64,000 nucleotides of DNA from Pseudomicrostroma phylloplanum. Taxonomy: Eukaryota > Basidiomycota > Exobasidiomycetes > Microstromatales. The notes below the pieces were generated by a model. That model was not told the origin of the DNA. It did not search any database and saw only the letters and a program-made list of their open reading frames with translations. Below are positions 19,601 to 28,665 of the stretch, in pieces. The stretch is taken from contig BCHS01000003.1 in the NCBI GenBank assembly GCA_039545275.1, positions 620,001 to 684,000 of the forward strand, read 5' to 3'. Numbering within the stretch: the first letter of the stretch is position 1; each line of letters starts with the position of its first letter. The position numbers were made by a program, and so were the translations under genes.

Positions 19601-21878
19601 CGTACTTGCCGCTCACAAGACTGTTGCTAGTTGGTATGCCGCCAGCTGCCACAAGCAATGCGTAGCTGAAATGGGACACTCCGAAGTCAGAGATCTTGAC
19701 AGTGTGGTTTCCGTCCCAGAGAAGGTTGGCCGGCTTGATATCCCTGTGGATAATACCCTGGTAGTGAAGGTATTCAAGTCCCAGAACGACATCTCGTATG
19801 ATAGACCTTGTCTCACTGACGGTCAGAGTCGGAAAACCTCGAGCATCTACCCATTTGACCTCCCCTCCGGCCATGTACTCCAAGACCATGAAGATCTTCT
19901 TGCTTTGAGGGTCGTCGATCACCTCTTTGAGCTTCACGACATTCTCGTGGTTGCACTTCTTCAGAATTGCAATTTCCCGCTTGACTTTCTGATCGGTGGT
20001 CCACATCTGGGCTTTTCTGGCCTTGGCCGCTTCCTTTTCTTTTTGACGTTGAGCCTCGAGGTCGGCGTAGGTCGGACGGCTAGGAGGTCCCTCGCCCCAC
20101 CGTCCATACCGAGCAGCGGCGTACATAGAAGTAGCCGAAGGAGAACCCGGCGAATCCGGCGCAGAGGGTCCCGCAGCCTGCTCGGCTTCGGCATTGTTTG
20201 GTCCCTTAGAGGCAGCTGCGTCGCTTGCGAAATCGATTGCTCTCTTATTACCGGCACTCGCAAGATCAGGGCTCTCAGCCTTTGGACCCGCCAAAGCGGC
20301 CAGGTTGTCTCTCGTGGATTTTTGTCCCTGCCAAGCGCCCGTGAGAGCTCCCAATCGCCGCTTTCCCTCTCGCTCGACTATCTTTATTGCGACTCGCTCT
20401 CCTGTCTCTGTGTCCCGAGCGAGCCTGACTTTCCCATGCTGACCTGAACCAATCTGTTTGTCCATAATGTACTGATTGATCATCCTCCGTCCACTGACGT
20501 GAGTCTGCAGCTGTAGATGATTCGTCTCTAGCACGGGACCTGGCTTGCTGAAGGCTCCACTCGAGGGTGTAGACCTGCCCGAGTGAGGGGAGCTGGGGTG
20601 AGTAGTCGCCCTCGACGTTGCTCCGCTTGTGTTGGTGGTCGCAGCCGTGGTTGAAACACTCCCATCCGTACCCTTGCCCGCAGACGCCTCATTGAGCATC
20701 GTCTGAGGCGAATAATGGCGCACCGTGCGCTTCAAAGAGCTGCTCGCTCTCGAGACATCGCTTGTACGCGGCGCTTGGTCTACTGACCTGGAGGACGGAC
20801 CGACTGGCGGAGACACGTTGCCAGCATTGTTGGCTTGCAATTGAAGCTGGTGTAGCTGCAGAGCGGCCGTCGCAGCGCCCATCATGGACGTGGTGTTCGC
20901 TGGAGGCACAAGCAATTGCGGGGAGGCAGCACTCGACCTTCGCGAGAGGGCAGGGGATCGGGAGTGAGACCTCGAGGAAGATGAAGGCGGCGTGCGCTTT
21001 GATCCATCGTCCACAGGCGACCCCGGCAGAGACCAAACGGGATACGCGAGGTCTTCGACAGCATTGACCTTGGCTGGACTGCTGTAAAGGGCTGAAGACG
21101 CGCTTGAGTGTCCACTCTGCCCACTGCCTCCTGCCGTCATCTCCACCGCCCGGGCGGATGTGGAAGCCTCTGCAGCCATTCCCGACCTGAGCAAAGCAGT
21201 CGCCTGAAGCGAGCCTCGCCTGCCTCCTAAAGGGGGGAGAGGGGGTAGCGGAGACGGTAGTGGCGAAGGCTGACAGGACCTAGCCGGACCTCGATCGAAG
21301 GAACGAGTTGCGGTCAGACGAGATTGGACAGGGGGAGAAAGATGACGGTTTGCCGATTCGGGCTGTGTTATTGCGAAGGGTATGTGTTCGGAAGAATGGT
21401 GAGCAGCGAGTGCTTGAGCATACTTGGCCGCGGCGCGGGAGAGGGGAGCCGTCGGGAGGCCTGAGCCCCTGGGATCCGCTTGTCCAGTCGAGGGGTCTTG
21501 CTGTGAGAGGCGTCTGGCGAGGATGGGAGCAGCGAAGTTGCCGTGGTAGTCGTTGCTCTTGGTACTACCGCTGCTGCTGCTGCTGCTTTGCCTGCTTGAA
21601 AAGGCAGCTGGTGGTGGTGGCAGTAAAGAGGCAGATGACTGATGAGATGAATCGAGGGGGGCGGAAGGGGGCTGCGAGTACTCCTTGTCGGTAGGTCTAG
21701 CGCGGGCTGTTGGCGGCAAGACTGGTGAAGACGAGGGCGAGGATGATGATGATGATGAGGTTGGGGAAGTGGTATAGAGCGGGGAACAAGAGGTAGTGGA
21801 AGGCCGTCTGGGAGCGGCGAGGAGGGTGGAGGAGACGAGGAGGGGGGATGTGGGAGCGGGTCCGGGGTTGGTGTCCAT
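16641..21878 (-). CDS. SAK1: CaMKK/Sak1-Ssp1-type serine/threonine kinase (1745 aa)
   Basis: Single exon on the minus strand. The kinase domain runs from about residue 466 (QYIMDKQIGSGQHGKVRLA) to about 960 (HPWIVKD). Catalytic residues are in place: Lys499 in VAIKIVE, Asp713 in HRDIKPANLLW, Asp731 in DFGVSHF, and a SPAFFAPEL activation-segment end. A roughly 100-residue insert follows the VAIK lysine and a second precedes KAIDVWALGVTLY. Both inserts, and the KQRIKNWRFKLFG element just after the domain, fit the fungal Sak1/Tos3/Elm1 and fission yeast Ssp1 group, which phosphorylate the activation loop of Snf1/AMPK. The activation segment lacks a simple APE (it reads APEL after an expanded loop). 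About 465 N-terminal and 780 C-terminal residues are Ser/Pro-rich, disordered and partly polyQ. Expected output is glucose/stress signalling; which of the three yeast paralogues it matches best cannot be said by eye. Confidence 0.92.
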   Translation of the reverse strand: MDTNPGPAPTSPLLVSSTLLAAPRRPSTTSCSPLYTTSPTSSSSSSSPSSSPVLPPTARARPTDKEYSQPPSAPLDSSHQSSASLLPPPPAAFSSRQSSSSSSGSTKSNDYHGNFAAPILARRLSQQDPSTGQADPRGSGLPTAPLSRAAAKYAQALAAHHSSEHIPFAITQPESANRHLSPPVQSRLTATRSFDRGPARSCQPSPLPSPLPPLPPLGGRRGSLQATALLRSGMAAEASTSARAVEMTAGGSGQSGHSSASSALYSSPAKVNAVEDLAYPVWSLPGSPVDDGSKRTPPSSSSRSHSRSPALSRRSSAASPQLLVPPANTTSMMGAATAALQLHQLQLQANNAGNVSPPVGPSSRSVDQAPRTSDVSRASSSLKRTVRHYSPQTMLNEASAGKGTDGSVSTTAATTNTSGATSRATTHPSSPHSGRSTPSSGAFSKPGPVLETNHLQLQTHVSGRRMINQYIMDKQIGSGQHGKVRLARDTETGERVAIKIVEREGKRRLGALTGAWQGQKSTRDNLAALAGPKAESPDLASAGNKRAIDFASDAAASKGPNNAEAEQAAGPSAPDSPGSPSATSMYAAARYGRWGEGPPSRPTYADLEAQRQKEKEAAKARKAQMWTTDQKVKREIAILKKCNHENVVKLKEVIDDPQSKKIFMVLEYMAGGEVKWVDARGFPTLTVSETRSIIRDVVLGLEYLHYQGIIHRDIKPANLLWDGNHTVKISDFGVSHFSYALLVAAGGIPTSNSLVSGKYGGLLDDHELAKTAGSPAFFAPELCQVGDASNPSTASARTPGASPELARREFPWIEEGARSGHSSPHTPSGSKKPARAPITKAIDVWALGVTLYCLLFGQTPFNAETEFVLFSVIPREDYALPATAGADRMPIGPRKPRWAALPTWEDEEGDVCTDANGVEGPDAEEATLPEDAKLLRDLLDRLLDKNPVTRIKLEEVKQHPWIVKDLEDPKLWLQDTDPTQLPSLQVTHEEVEDALTGFSKIKQRIKNWRFKLFGEPGTGGTGGFSRARSKSQSSKLEDLKMLSIPAITPYKNGPSSAVFSSESSPKSSINRGGSSRTTPGTDAEHHTFRFFKKSGQRSNASLQGSVADTEIGGRSGAPSEPPSPNVTGAAAMLRQIADHSQSESDRTAIVSSEGHGMGGTGTRRPLWRRRSTSRAPRSGSASTARRPSTDRSSSDTRFETLGTRASNRSLASTAAHNAAVSSALSREEAGNSATDGGVRTPDTSAKSGASRTLGRDPSWSRSKRSEEYGRPSSSAAGSHHRVGDLWHRLWSREEGGGSRADNSSLRSSGTRATSAAANHRQGDEAAAQQSRLSTERERTLQDDARRSSDGQPAAYTMEALRPARREIPAEFDGHDPSEGFDLPPMIDVNDIDDELEFSDDEAGLESRPGSFLRNDGRGWAHQFGSGGRFTPSSELSRSIQDGDHSPTPSVEGGYNLFKPPYTGKMESPVLSHLRSPNPMYQQEDRQDGSRVSSLTAITGGTAAAVPIGSSSGEAAALRKGQIPLESPPVTRSQGYAGTSGGEEDHGPKQHYSGGSEDLLQLPRRQWLDAGEESQFADADESSLTVLGPVLDGHQAQAQAASGLSSGLGLSGVSNAAAGSTSSRPSHAPAMLTTSSAPGSGSEQNGSATHSHSNSHSHSPTSRLAAPSWGRRGSGRSSSSGSSRSRSEQLPHHLSNQQQQQQRGRGREDRHVSGEDEEDEGASSQSEGECVSFRAKARRNGARSAT

Positions 21879-22706
21879 GTTTCTGAGCTCAGGCCTCGTG
21901 GGCGGCTCGGCCGGGTGTGAGAGATAGAGTTGAGATCAGAGGCACTTGTTCCTCGCCTCGTGCGTCTTGATCGTCTGCCCCTGAAACCCCGGAGTAGGAA
22001 GCGAGGCAACGGCAGACTTGGGCCCGGGTCAGGGCGGTTGGCTGAGGTGGGCTCAGAGGACTCGCAGTCGGAGGACCATCTAATTGGCGTGGGAAGCAGC
22101 AGCAGGATTACAAGTCCAAGCGCGGGAGTCCAAGACCTGCGATCGCTGCACGCACACGCACACGCAGCCGGCGGCGAATAACAGGTGAGGTGCAGATGGC
22201 GTGGCGTGGCGTGGGGAGGGTGTGCAAGCGATGAAGGGGGAAGGGGGAGAGAGAGATGACAGCTAAGACGGACGACGCAGGCAGACGACCTGAGCGATGT
22301 TCTGGACTAGATACAGAAGGAGCACACCCTGGTAAGTAGAAGGGGCCAGGCCGCGGGACTTGAACCCTCAGGCAGCCGAGGACGCCGTATCGCCGGGCGA
22401 TTGTTCACAGCCACGCACGCAGGGCACAGGCGAGAAGGCGAGGCGAGGCAAGACAGGGCAGCCACCCTTCAGCCATCAGCCATCACAGGCGGATAGGCGG
22501 ACAGGCGGACACCACCGCGCAACGACGGAAAGGGACACAGAGAGACACCTGGTCGCGCCTCGCACTTACAGGCGTAGGAAAGTGGGCGGCTGGGTTACGC
22601 CAGGCAGTGAGTGGTGCAGCTTCTTCGCAACGACTACCATCAGTGCGGCATCGATACAGTCTCGGCCCCTCATCAATCCTCATCAGTCCTTCTACTGCGG
22701 AGTCCG
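21879..22706. promoter_or_regulatory. divergent promoter region SAK1/YSH1
   Basis: About 0.83 kb shared between the minus-strand kinase and plus-strand YSH1. It contains short direct repeats (gcgtgg units near 22200; ggcggac units near 22491). A tRNA-like box at 22353-22369 was examined and rejected. No defined factor site is claimed. Confidence 0.4.
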
Positions 22707-25481
22707 ATGCCGCTGACAGCAGCCGGCACTTCCGCCGCGGGGGCTTCCGCGGCCGCGGCCAGTGGAGAGGACCAGCTGAGGATCGAGATGCTAGGCGCTG
22801 GTAACGAAGTCGGACGAAGTTGTTGCGTCTTGACATTCAAGGGTGAGTCAGGAGGCAATGTACGGCTCGGCAACAACTGCGGCCTTCGAGGAGCTGACAC
22901 TGTGCAAGGCACTGCGATGTTGCTCTGCCCCATCCATCCCGCAAGGCAAGACGGTGGTGTGTGATGCCGGCGTACACCCTGCATATACTGGCATTGCTGC
23001 TCTGCCCTTCATCGACGAGCTCGACTGGAGTACTGTAGACGCCCTCTTGATCACCCACTTCCATCTGGACCACGCTGCAGCTCTCACCTATATCATGGAG
23101 AAGACAAACTTCAAGGATGGCAAGGGCAAAGTCTACATGACGCACCCCACAAAGGCCGTCTACCGCTTCCTCATGTCCGATTTCGTCCGCATCTCCAATG
23201 CTGGTTCAGGAGATCGCCTCTTCGACGAGACGGAGATGCTGGCATCCTGGAGGCAGATTGAAGCAGTCGACTTCCATCAAGATGTCTCCGTGGGAGGTGG
23301 ACTGAGGTTCACGCCCTATCATGCGGGCCATGTGTTGGGAGCCTGCATGTTCCTCATCGAGATTGCAGGGCTGAGAATCCTCTACACGGGAGACTTTAGC
23401 AGAGAGGAAGATAGGCACTTGGTTCAGGCAGAGATTCCCCCGGTCAGACCAGACGTCTTGATCTGTGAGAGCACATACGGAGTGCAGAGTCTCGAGCCTC
23501 GGTTGGAGAAGGAGCAAAGATTTACGAGTGAGTACTGTATGAGACATGGTTGTCAGACGTCCGCTCTGATACAAGGCTGACATGCCGGTCAACTTTACAC
23601 TCGCCGATAGCTATGATTCACAACGTCGTGTCGAGAGGTGGTCGGGTACTGCTTCCCGTCTTTGTCCTGGGTCGAGCTCAAGAGCTCCTCCTCCTTCTCG
23701 ATGAATACTGGTCTGCCCATCCCGAACTGCAACGGATACCGATCTATTACGCTTCTTCACTGGCCCGCAAATGCATTGGAATCTACCAGACTTACATCCA
23801 TACAATGAACGAACATATCCGCTCTCGTTTCAATCGCAGAGACAACCCCTTCGTCTTCAAGCATGTGAGCAATCTCAAGAGCTTGGACAAGTTCGAAGAC
23901 AAGGGTCCTTGTGTGATGATGGCGAGTCCCGGCTTCATGCAGAGCGGTGTGAGCAGAGAGCTGCTGGAGAAGTGGGCGCCCGATCGTCGCAACGGGCTCA
24001 TCGTGACGGGGTACTCGGTGGAGGGGACTATGGCTCGGTCCATCATCAATGAGCCAGACGAGATCATCGGTCTGAATGGACAAAAGATCCCGCGACGGAT
24101 GACAGTCGACTACATCTCCTTCTCAGCTCACGTCGACGGAACCCAGAACCACAAATTCATCGACGAGATCAAAGCTCAACACATCGTCCTTGTCCACGGA
24201 GAAGCCACCAATATGGCTCGTCTGCGAGGATCTCTGCAGGGAAAGTATTCTGATAAATCGGACGTGAAGATCCATACTCCTCGCAATTGTGAACCCTTGA
24301 TGTTGAAGTTCAGAGCTGAAAGGCTCGCAAAAGCTATCGGATCGATTGCCGACAATCCTCCGAAGCCAGGGTCAACACTCTCGGGTCTCCTAGTCTCCAA
24401 AGATTTTGCATATACCATTCTTGATCCAAAGGACCTTGCAGAGTTCACTGGGCTGAGCACAAGCACGATCATCCAGCGGCAAAGGGTTGCTCTGAACGTC
24501 AGTTGGGAGATGACGAGGTGGCACCTCGAGGGCATGTATGGCTCGATACAAGAAGGCGTTGACGTCGAGGGACGGAGAACGATGAGGATCATGGGCTCGA
24601 TAGACATCAAACAATCCGGCTCACACGAGCTTCTACTGGAATGGGTCTCGAGCATCAACAACGACATGGTGGCCGATTCTGCCCTTGCCCTGCTCCTGGG
24701 GATCGACTCCAGCCCTGCATCGGTCAAGATGACTACAAGGCCTCATAAGCACGATCACGGCAGCGAAGAGCCAGAGGACGATGCAGAGGAGCGGCATCCC
24801 TTTGCCGATCCAAAGGCAAAGAGCGCAGAAGAGTACATTGCAATGAAGCGGATCGCACGCGCTGCTCAGATTGCAACCTTCCTTGAGGCTTATTATGGCA
24901 ACGTCGAGGAGATTACCATCGGGAAGGCGCCGGAGGAGGACGTGGCGTCCGGCGAGGCACAGGGCGAGACAAACGATGTGGAGCAGGCACAAGACGCGGC
25001 TAAGCAGGAGGATGGACCAGTGATCAAGGAGGAGCCTACAGACGGTAGTCTGCCGCAAGAAGCTCCGGCAAAGCAAGACGGAGAGACCAATGGAGATGTG
25101 GCGATGGCCAATGGCCATGCTGATGCCAATGACGCAGTCTCAAAGCAGACTCCACCTTCGCTCGAGGACCTCATTGGGGGCTCTCCACGCCAAGCACTCC
25201 GAGTCTACCTGGACGACAAGGTCGCCATCCTTGACCTCGACGAGCTCGCCGTGTACTCTCGCTCAGACGCTCTGCGGAAACGAGTGCTCCACCTCGTCGC
25301 TCTGGCGGATCGGACAGCTACTTCGACCAACGACGCATTCCGTGATGAGATGGAGGGAGCGGACGGGGCAGTCGAAGAGTTGTTCTTGGGCGCACATAGC
25401 ATTCCTGTCGAGCCGGGGCAAACTGCAAGCGAAGAGGGAGTGGAGACACGCGAGAGTAAGAAGCTGAAGCTAGAAGGATGA
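22707..25481 (+). CDS. YSH1: CPSF73/Ysh1 pre-mRNA 3'-end endonuclease (862 aa)
   Basis: Exons 22707-22842, 22946-23527 and 23611-25481, with GTGAGT donors; codons are rebuilt cleanly at both joins (Gly and Thr). It is a metallo-beta-lactamase/beta-CASP nuclease: LITHFHLDHAAAL at residues about 80 (His83, His85, Asp87, His88 as zinc ligands), YHAGHVLGACMFLIE, LYTGDFSREEDRHL, the beta-CASP blocks ESTYG, RGGRVLLPVFVLGRAQELLL and MASPGFMQSGVSRELLEKW, then DYISFSAHVDG and VLVHGE. The Ala-Ala after the zinc motif is the yeast-type form rather than the animal Cys-Gly. It is the cleaving subunit of the cleavage and polyadenylation factor. The C-terminal region has an acidic, charged linker (about residues 645-740) before a further conserved end domain. 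The start ATG was chosen as the first after the promoter that gives the short Ala-rich leader; no ATG lies further upstream in frame. Confidence 0.95.
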
Positions 25482-25900
25482 GCAGGTGCTTTACTGCAAC
25501 ACCAATATTACATCTCGGAAGCAATACCATTGTTGTCACGTAGAGCATTCTGTCTTTCGGATGCGCCTGCCTGCGAGGTCATCGTCGATCCCTCTTCCGC
25601 TTTCAGCGGGCGGGGCTCCACATCGGCTGCAGCAGCCTGGTTGCCTTTTCCGTCGTGTGCCTGCCTCCATTGGTCCCGTACCAATCATCCGACGCCTACT
25701 ACACTTACATCACATCCAGTCTTTCCTCAAACCAACACTCCATTCACTTTGTCTCAAATACTTGTACCGCGCTGCTGGAGCTGAATCACATCCTCCCACT
25801 CCCGGGAATCGCATCGAGCGTCCTGCAACTGGCTGCCTGTCTCGCCTTCCTCCTCTTCTTCGTCGTCGCATCCACCTCCTCCCAGCCTCACATCACCACG
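25482..25900. other. intergenic, leader of INP54
   Basis: About 0.42 kb. The last 150 bases are C/T-rich and open in frame with the next gene, but contain no ATG before 25901, so they are taken as 5' leader. Confidence 0.6.
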
Positions 25901-27597
25901 ATGCCCTCCGCCCACACCCCTCTACGAGTACAAGTAGCCACCTTCAACTTCAACCTGCAAGGCGCCAAAGACCCTTTTCCAGATCTGCAACCCTTGCTAA
26001 TCCCCACCCTCTCCGAGACACGGCGCGAGTACAATGCCTCTTCCCTCTCGTCCGGCCGGGAAGCACCAGACATCTACGCCGTGGGGTTCCAAGAGCTGCT
26101 GCCCTTGCATGAGGGGTTTGCGGACTCGATTGCGGCGCAGGATGTGCGGGCGCACACGGTGAGGGAGATCAAGAGGGCGCTGCGACCGCACGCAGGGGTG
26201 ACACGGCCCGACGGGATGTATCCTCCTGGGGGCGGGCCGGAGGACTACACGCTACTGGGCGAGGCGCACCTGGTGAGCATCTCCCTCTTTGTCTTCGGCA
26301 GGGATCGAGCGGGCATCCCTTCGAGGGTCAAGGAGGTGCGCACCTCGACTGCCGCTGCGGGCGTCTTCAACTTGCTGGGGAACAAGGGCGGTGTAGGCGT
26401 GAGACTGGTGATGCAGACGGCGCTGCAGGGCAAGGAGTCGAACCTCACCCTCGAGGACTCTCGCGAGGTGCTCACATTCGTCTGCGCCCATCTGGCTGCT
26501 CACGACCATAACTCGCCGCGGAGGAACGAAGACTTCAAGACGATCGTCAGCCGATTGGCCTTCCCTCCCAGCGCGGCCGAGCCGCTCCCAGTCGTGTCCG
26601 ACGCGGGAGCTCTGCCAAACCTGCGTACAGGTGGGGATACGTCGAAGTTGCAGGAGAAGTACGATGCTGATCGAGCCATGCAGTCTGAGCGGAAGAGATT
26701 GGCGAAGAAAGGCGTCCAGGCTGCGCTGGATGGAAAGACGCATGGCCTGTACGATGCTCACCATGTCTTCTTCTTTGGCGATCTCAACTACCGCATCGAG
26801 CTCGGCGGCGGCGCTGGCGAGAGCGAGAGCGAGAAGGAGCAGCTCACAAAGGAGGACGTCTCCAAGAAGGTCGCCAGCAAGGAGTTCACATCGCTAGCTC
26901 TACACGACCAGCTCACGCTCAACAAGAAGCAAGGCAAAGTGTTCCAAGGCATGACACAAGTGGACCTGAGGGACGCTGGATTTGGTCCTACGTACAAGTT
27001 CAAGCCCATCAGGGGCAAGTCCGCCGCCGCCGCTGCTGATGGGGGTGGCGACAAGCAGAATAGTGCTGGGAAAGGAGACGAGCTGAGCCCGAAGCGTGTA
27101 CCTGGCTGGCCGGATCGCATCCTCTGGGCTAGCGTGGGCAAGGGCAGCGATGAGCTGCAAGGTCTCAATGTCGAGCTATACCGGAGCATCATGAGCTACA
27201 CGGTGAGTCAGTTGCACAGTGCCCGCAACGAGAGCCGTACAGACATACTGAAATGCCTTTCCCTTGATATGTTTCCCTTGCACAGATCTCCGACCACAAG
27301 CCCCTCACCCTCCTCGCCTCGCTCCCCACACTCTCCTCCTCAAGCCAAGCCCTGCTGAGCAATCGCTCACCCTACTCTCTCTCGCCAAGCTGGCAATCAG
27401 CACGCACACTCGGTCTCATCCTGGACCGAGTCGTGGGGTACGTCTGGTCTGCCCTCGTCCTGCTGGGTGCGGGCAGATTGCTACTGGGTGCGGCAGAGGT
27501 GGCAGTGCTCGCGGTGCTTGGGGCGTGGTACCTTTCTTCTGGTGGAGGTGGGGGAGATCTCGCGTATTGGTTGGGAAGCTTGAGTGGGAGACCCTGA
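25901..27597 (+). CDS. INP54: inositol polyphosphate 5-phosphatase, tail-anchored (Inp54-like, 537 aa)
   Basis: Exons 25901-27202 and 27286-27597; the join gives SYT|ISDHKPL, restoring the last catalytic motif. The family signature is complete in order: VATFNFNLQG, YAVGFQELL, LLGNKGGVGVRL, FVCAHLAAHD, the catalytic VFFFGDLNYRIEL, FGPTYKFKP, KRVPGWPDRILW and SDHKPL. It hydrolyses the 5-phosphate of PI(4,5)P2. After the catalytic domain comes a C-terminal hydrophobic stretch of about 40 residues (VVGYVWSALVLLGAGRLLLG, then VAVLAVLGAWYLS) with a short end. This is a tail anchor, as in yeast Inp54, which sits on the ER facing the cytosol. A charged insert (about residues 300-330) separates conserved blocks. 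The first in-frame ATG was used; the open frame upstream has none. Confidence 0.92.
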
Positions 27598-27660
27598 GTT
27601 GGGATCAGCTCGCTTGGACCCGGGCTCACACAGGGGACTACGTGGACGCTGGGTACGGTG

Positions 27661-27690
27661 CGACGCGGTGCGACGCGGTGCGACGCGATG
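27661..27690. repeat. 10-bp tandem repeat x3
   Basis: Unit cgacgcggtg, two exact copies and a third with one change (cgacgcgatg), about 65 bases after the INP54 stop codon. Confidence 0.9.
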
Positions 27691-28290
27691 CCGGAATAAC
27701 TCGAGCGTATATACCCTCAATGAGATCTATTACAATTACAACGACGAAGAAGGACTCGACAGGGGATCAGGGGGAAGAAGGAGAGAGATCTAGGCCCTCG
27801 CCTTTACGAGCACAACCACGGCCCTCAAAGCTCCTTGCTACCTCGTCCCCAACTCTTCCTTGCCTTGCCTGCCCTGTACTGCACTGCCCTGCACTACCCT
27901 ACTCTGCACGCTGCCGCCCGCAGTCATCAGTCATCATCGTGCACCACCCAAAGACAGCCCACGCACAGCGCAGCAGGACACAGTAGAGCCCCCCGAGATC
28001 CGCACAGTATCCTAGCCCGCAATCCGCACCCGCACCGGGGTAAAAGTCAGGGCATGACCACCGGCCGGGAGAACGAGGAGGCAGGCAGAGATGCGCGCAG
28101 CTCGAAGTGGTGCTACTGAGCCTGCTGTGCCTGATTTGAAGGGCCTTTGAGTGACTGTGACTAGACTTGAGCAGTACGGAGCGCAGGAGGAAAGGAGGAG
28201 AAGCAGAGCCGGACAGGAGAGGAGAGGAAGAGAGGAGAGTAGGTGCTCGAAGGAGGATTTTGCTGGTCGGCTCGCCTATTTTTGATGGGC

Positions 28291-28320
28291 CATACCATAC
28301 ATACGACGGGGTATGGTATG
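28291..28320. repeat. inverted repeat (hairpin-capable)
   Basis: Arms cataccata (28291-28299) and tatggtatg (28312-28320) are exact reverse complements separated by 12 bases, in the space between two convergent genes. It could form a stem in transcripts of either strand. Confidence 0.8.
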
Positions 28321-28665
28321 ATTTGAGGGAAGTGGCAGGGAGGAAGCGTAGAGCTTGGCTGGTTATAAGGAAGGGAAGACGGGAAAGGCGCTGCAATGTG
28401 ACGCGAGGAGGGAGAGGAAGGCCCGAGGGGGGCTGCATGAAAAGGATGATCCAATTGCAGTTGCAGGTCTAGGTAGTGTACAAGGTGACTGATTAGAGGG
28501 TCTGAAGATAAAGGGGTAGATGTAGATGTGCGTATGAGTGCTGAATGTAGCGGGTAAGATCCCCTCCTGATCTGAGCTTCCGATGTCTATGGTAGCTGAG
28601 TAGGTGGAAAGGATATCTAGACGCTGGGAATCTAGCTCGTCGCCTTGCGCATCCTCTAGGGCGCT

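Larger units (their letters stand above)
27598..28665. other. convergent intergenic region with repeats
   Basis: About 1.07 kb between 3' ends of INP54 (plus) and the DHA1 transporter (minus). It contains a 10-bp tandem repeat (27661-27690) and a 9-bp perfect inverted repeat (28291-28320). The rest is purine-rich on the plus strand with no coding signal. Confidence 0.6.

Noticed and set aside
19527..20447. 306-codon open frame antisense to the Sak1-type kinase
   Set aside because: It mirrors the kinase-coding strand exactly over the catalytic motifs; such shadows are expected where the real frame is strongly codon-biased.
22345..22430. tRNA-like T-arm on the minus strand (gggttcaagtccc-type box at 22353-22369)
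   Set aside because: The T-stem has a mismatch, no sequence complementary to the expected acceptor strand is found at the other end, and no proper D-arm or anticodon arm can be folded.
25655..25900. N-terminal extension of INP54 with a hydrophobic stretch (LQLAACLAFLLFFVVA)
   Set aside because: The open frame has no ATG before 25901. The apparent hydrophobic segment is the translation of a CT-rich leader, and the enzyme already has a C-terminal anchor.
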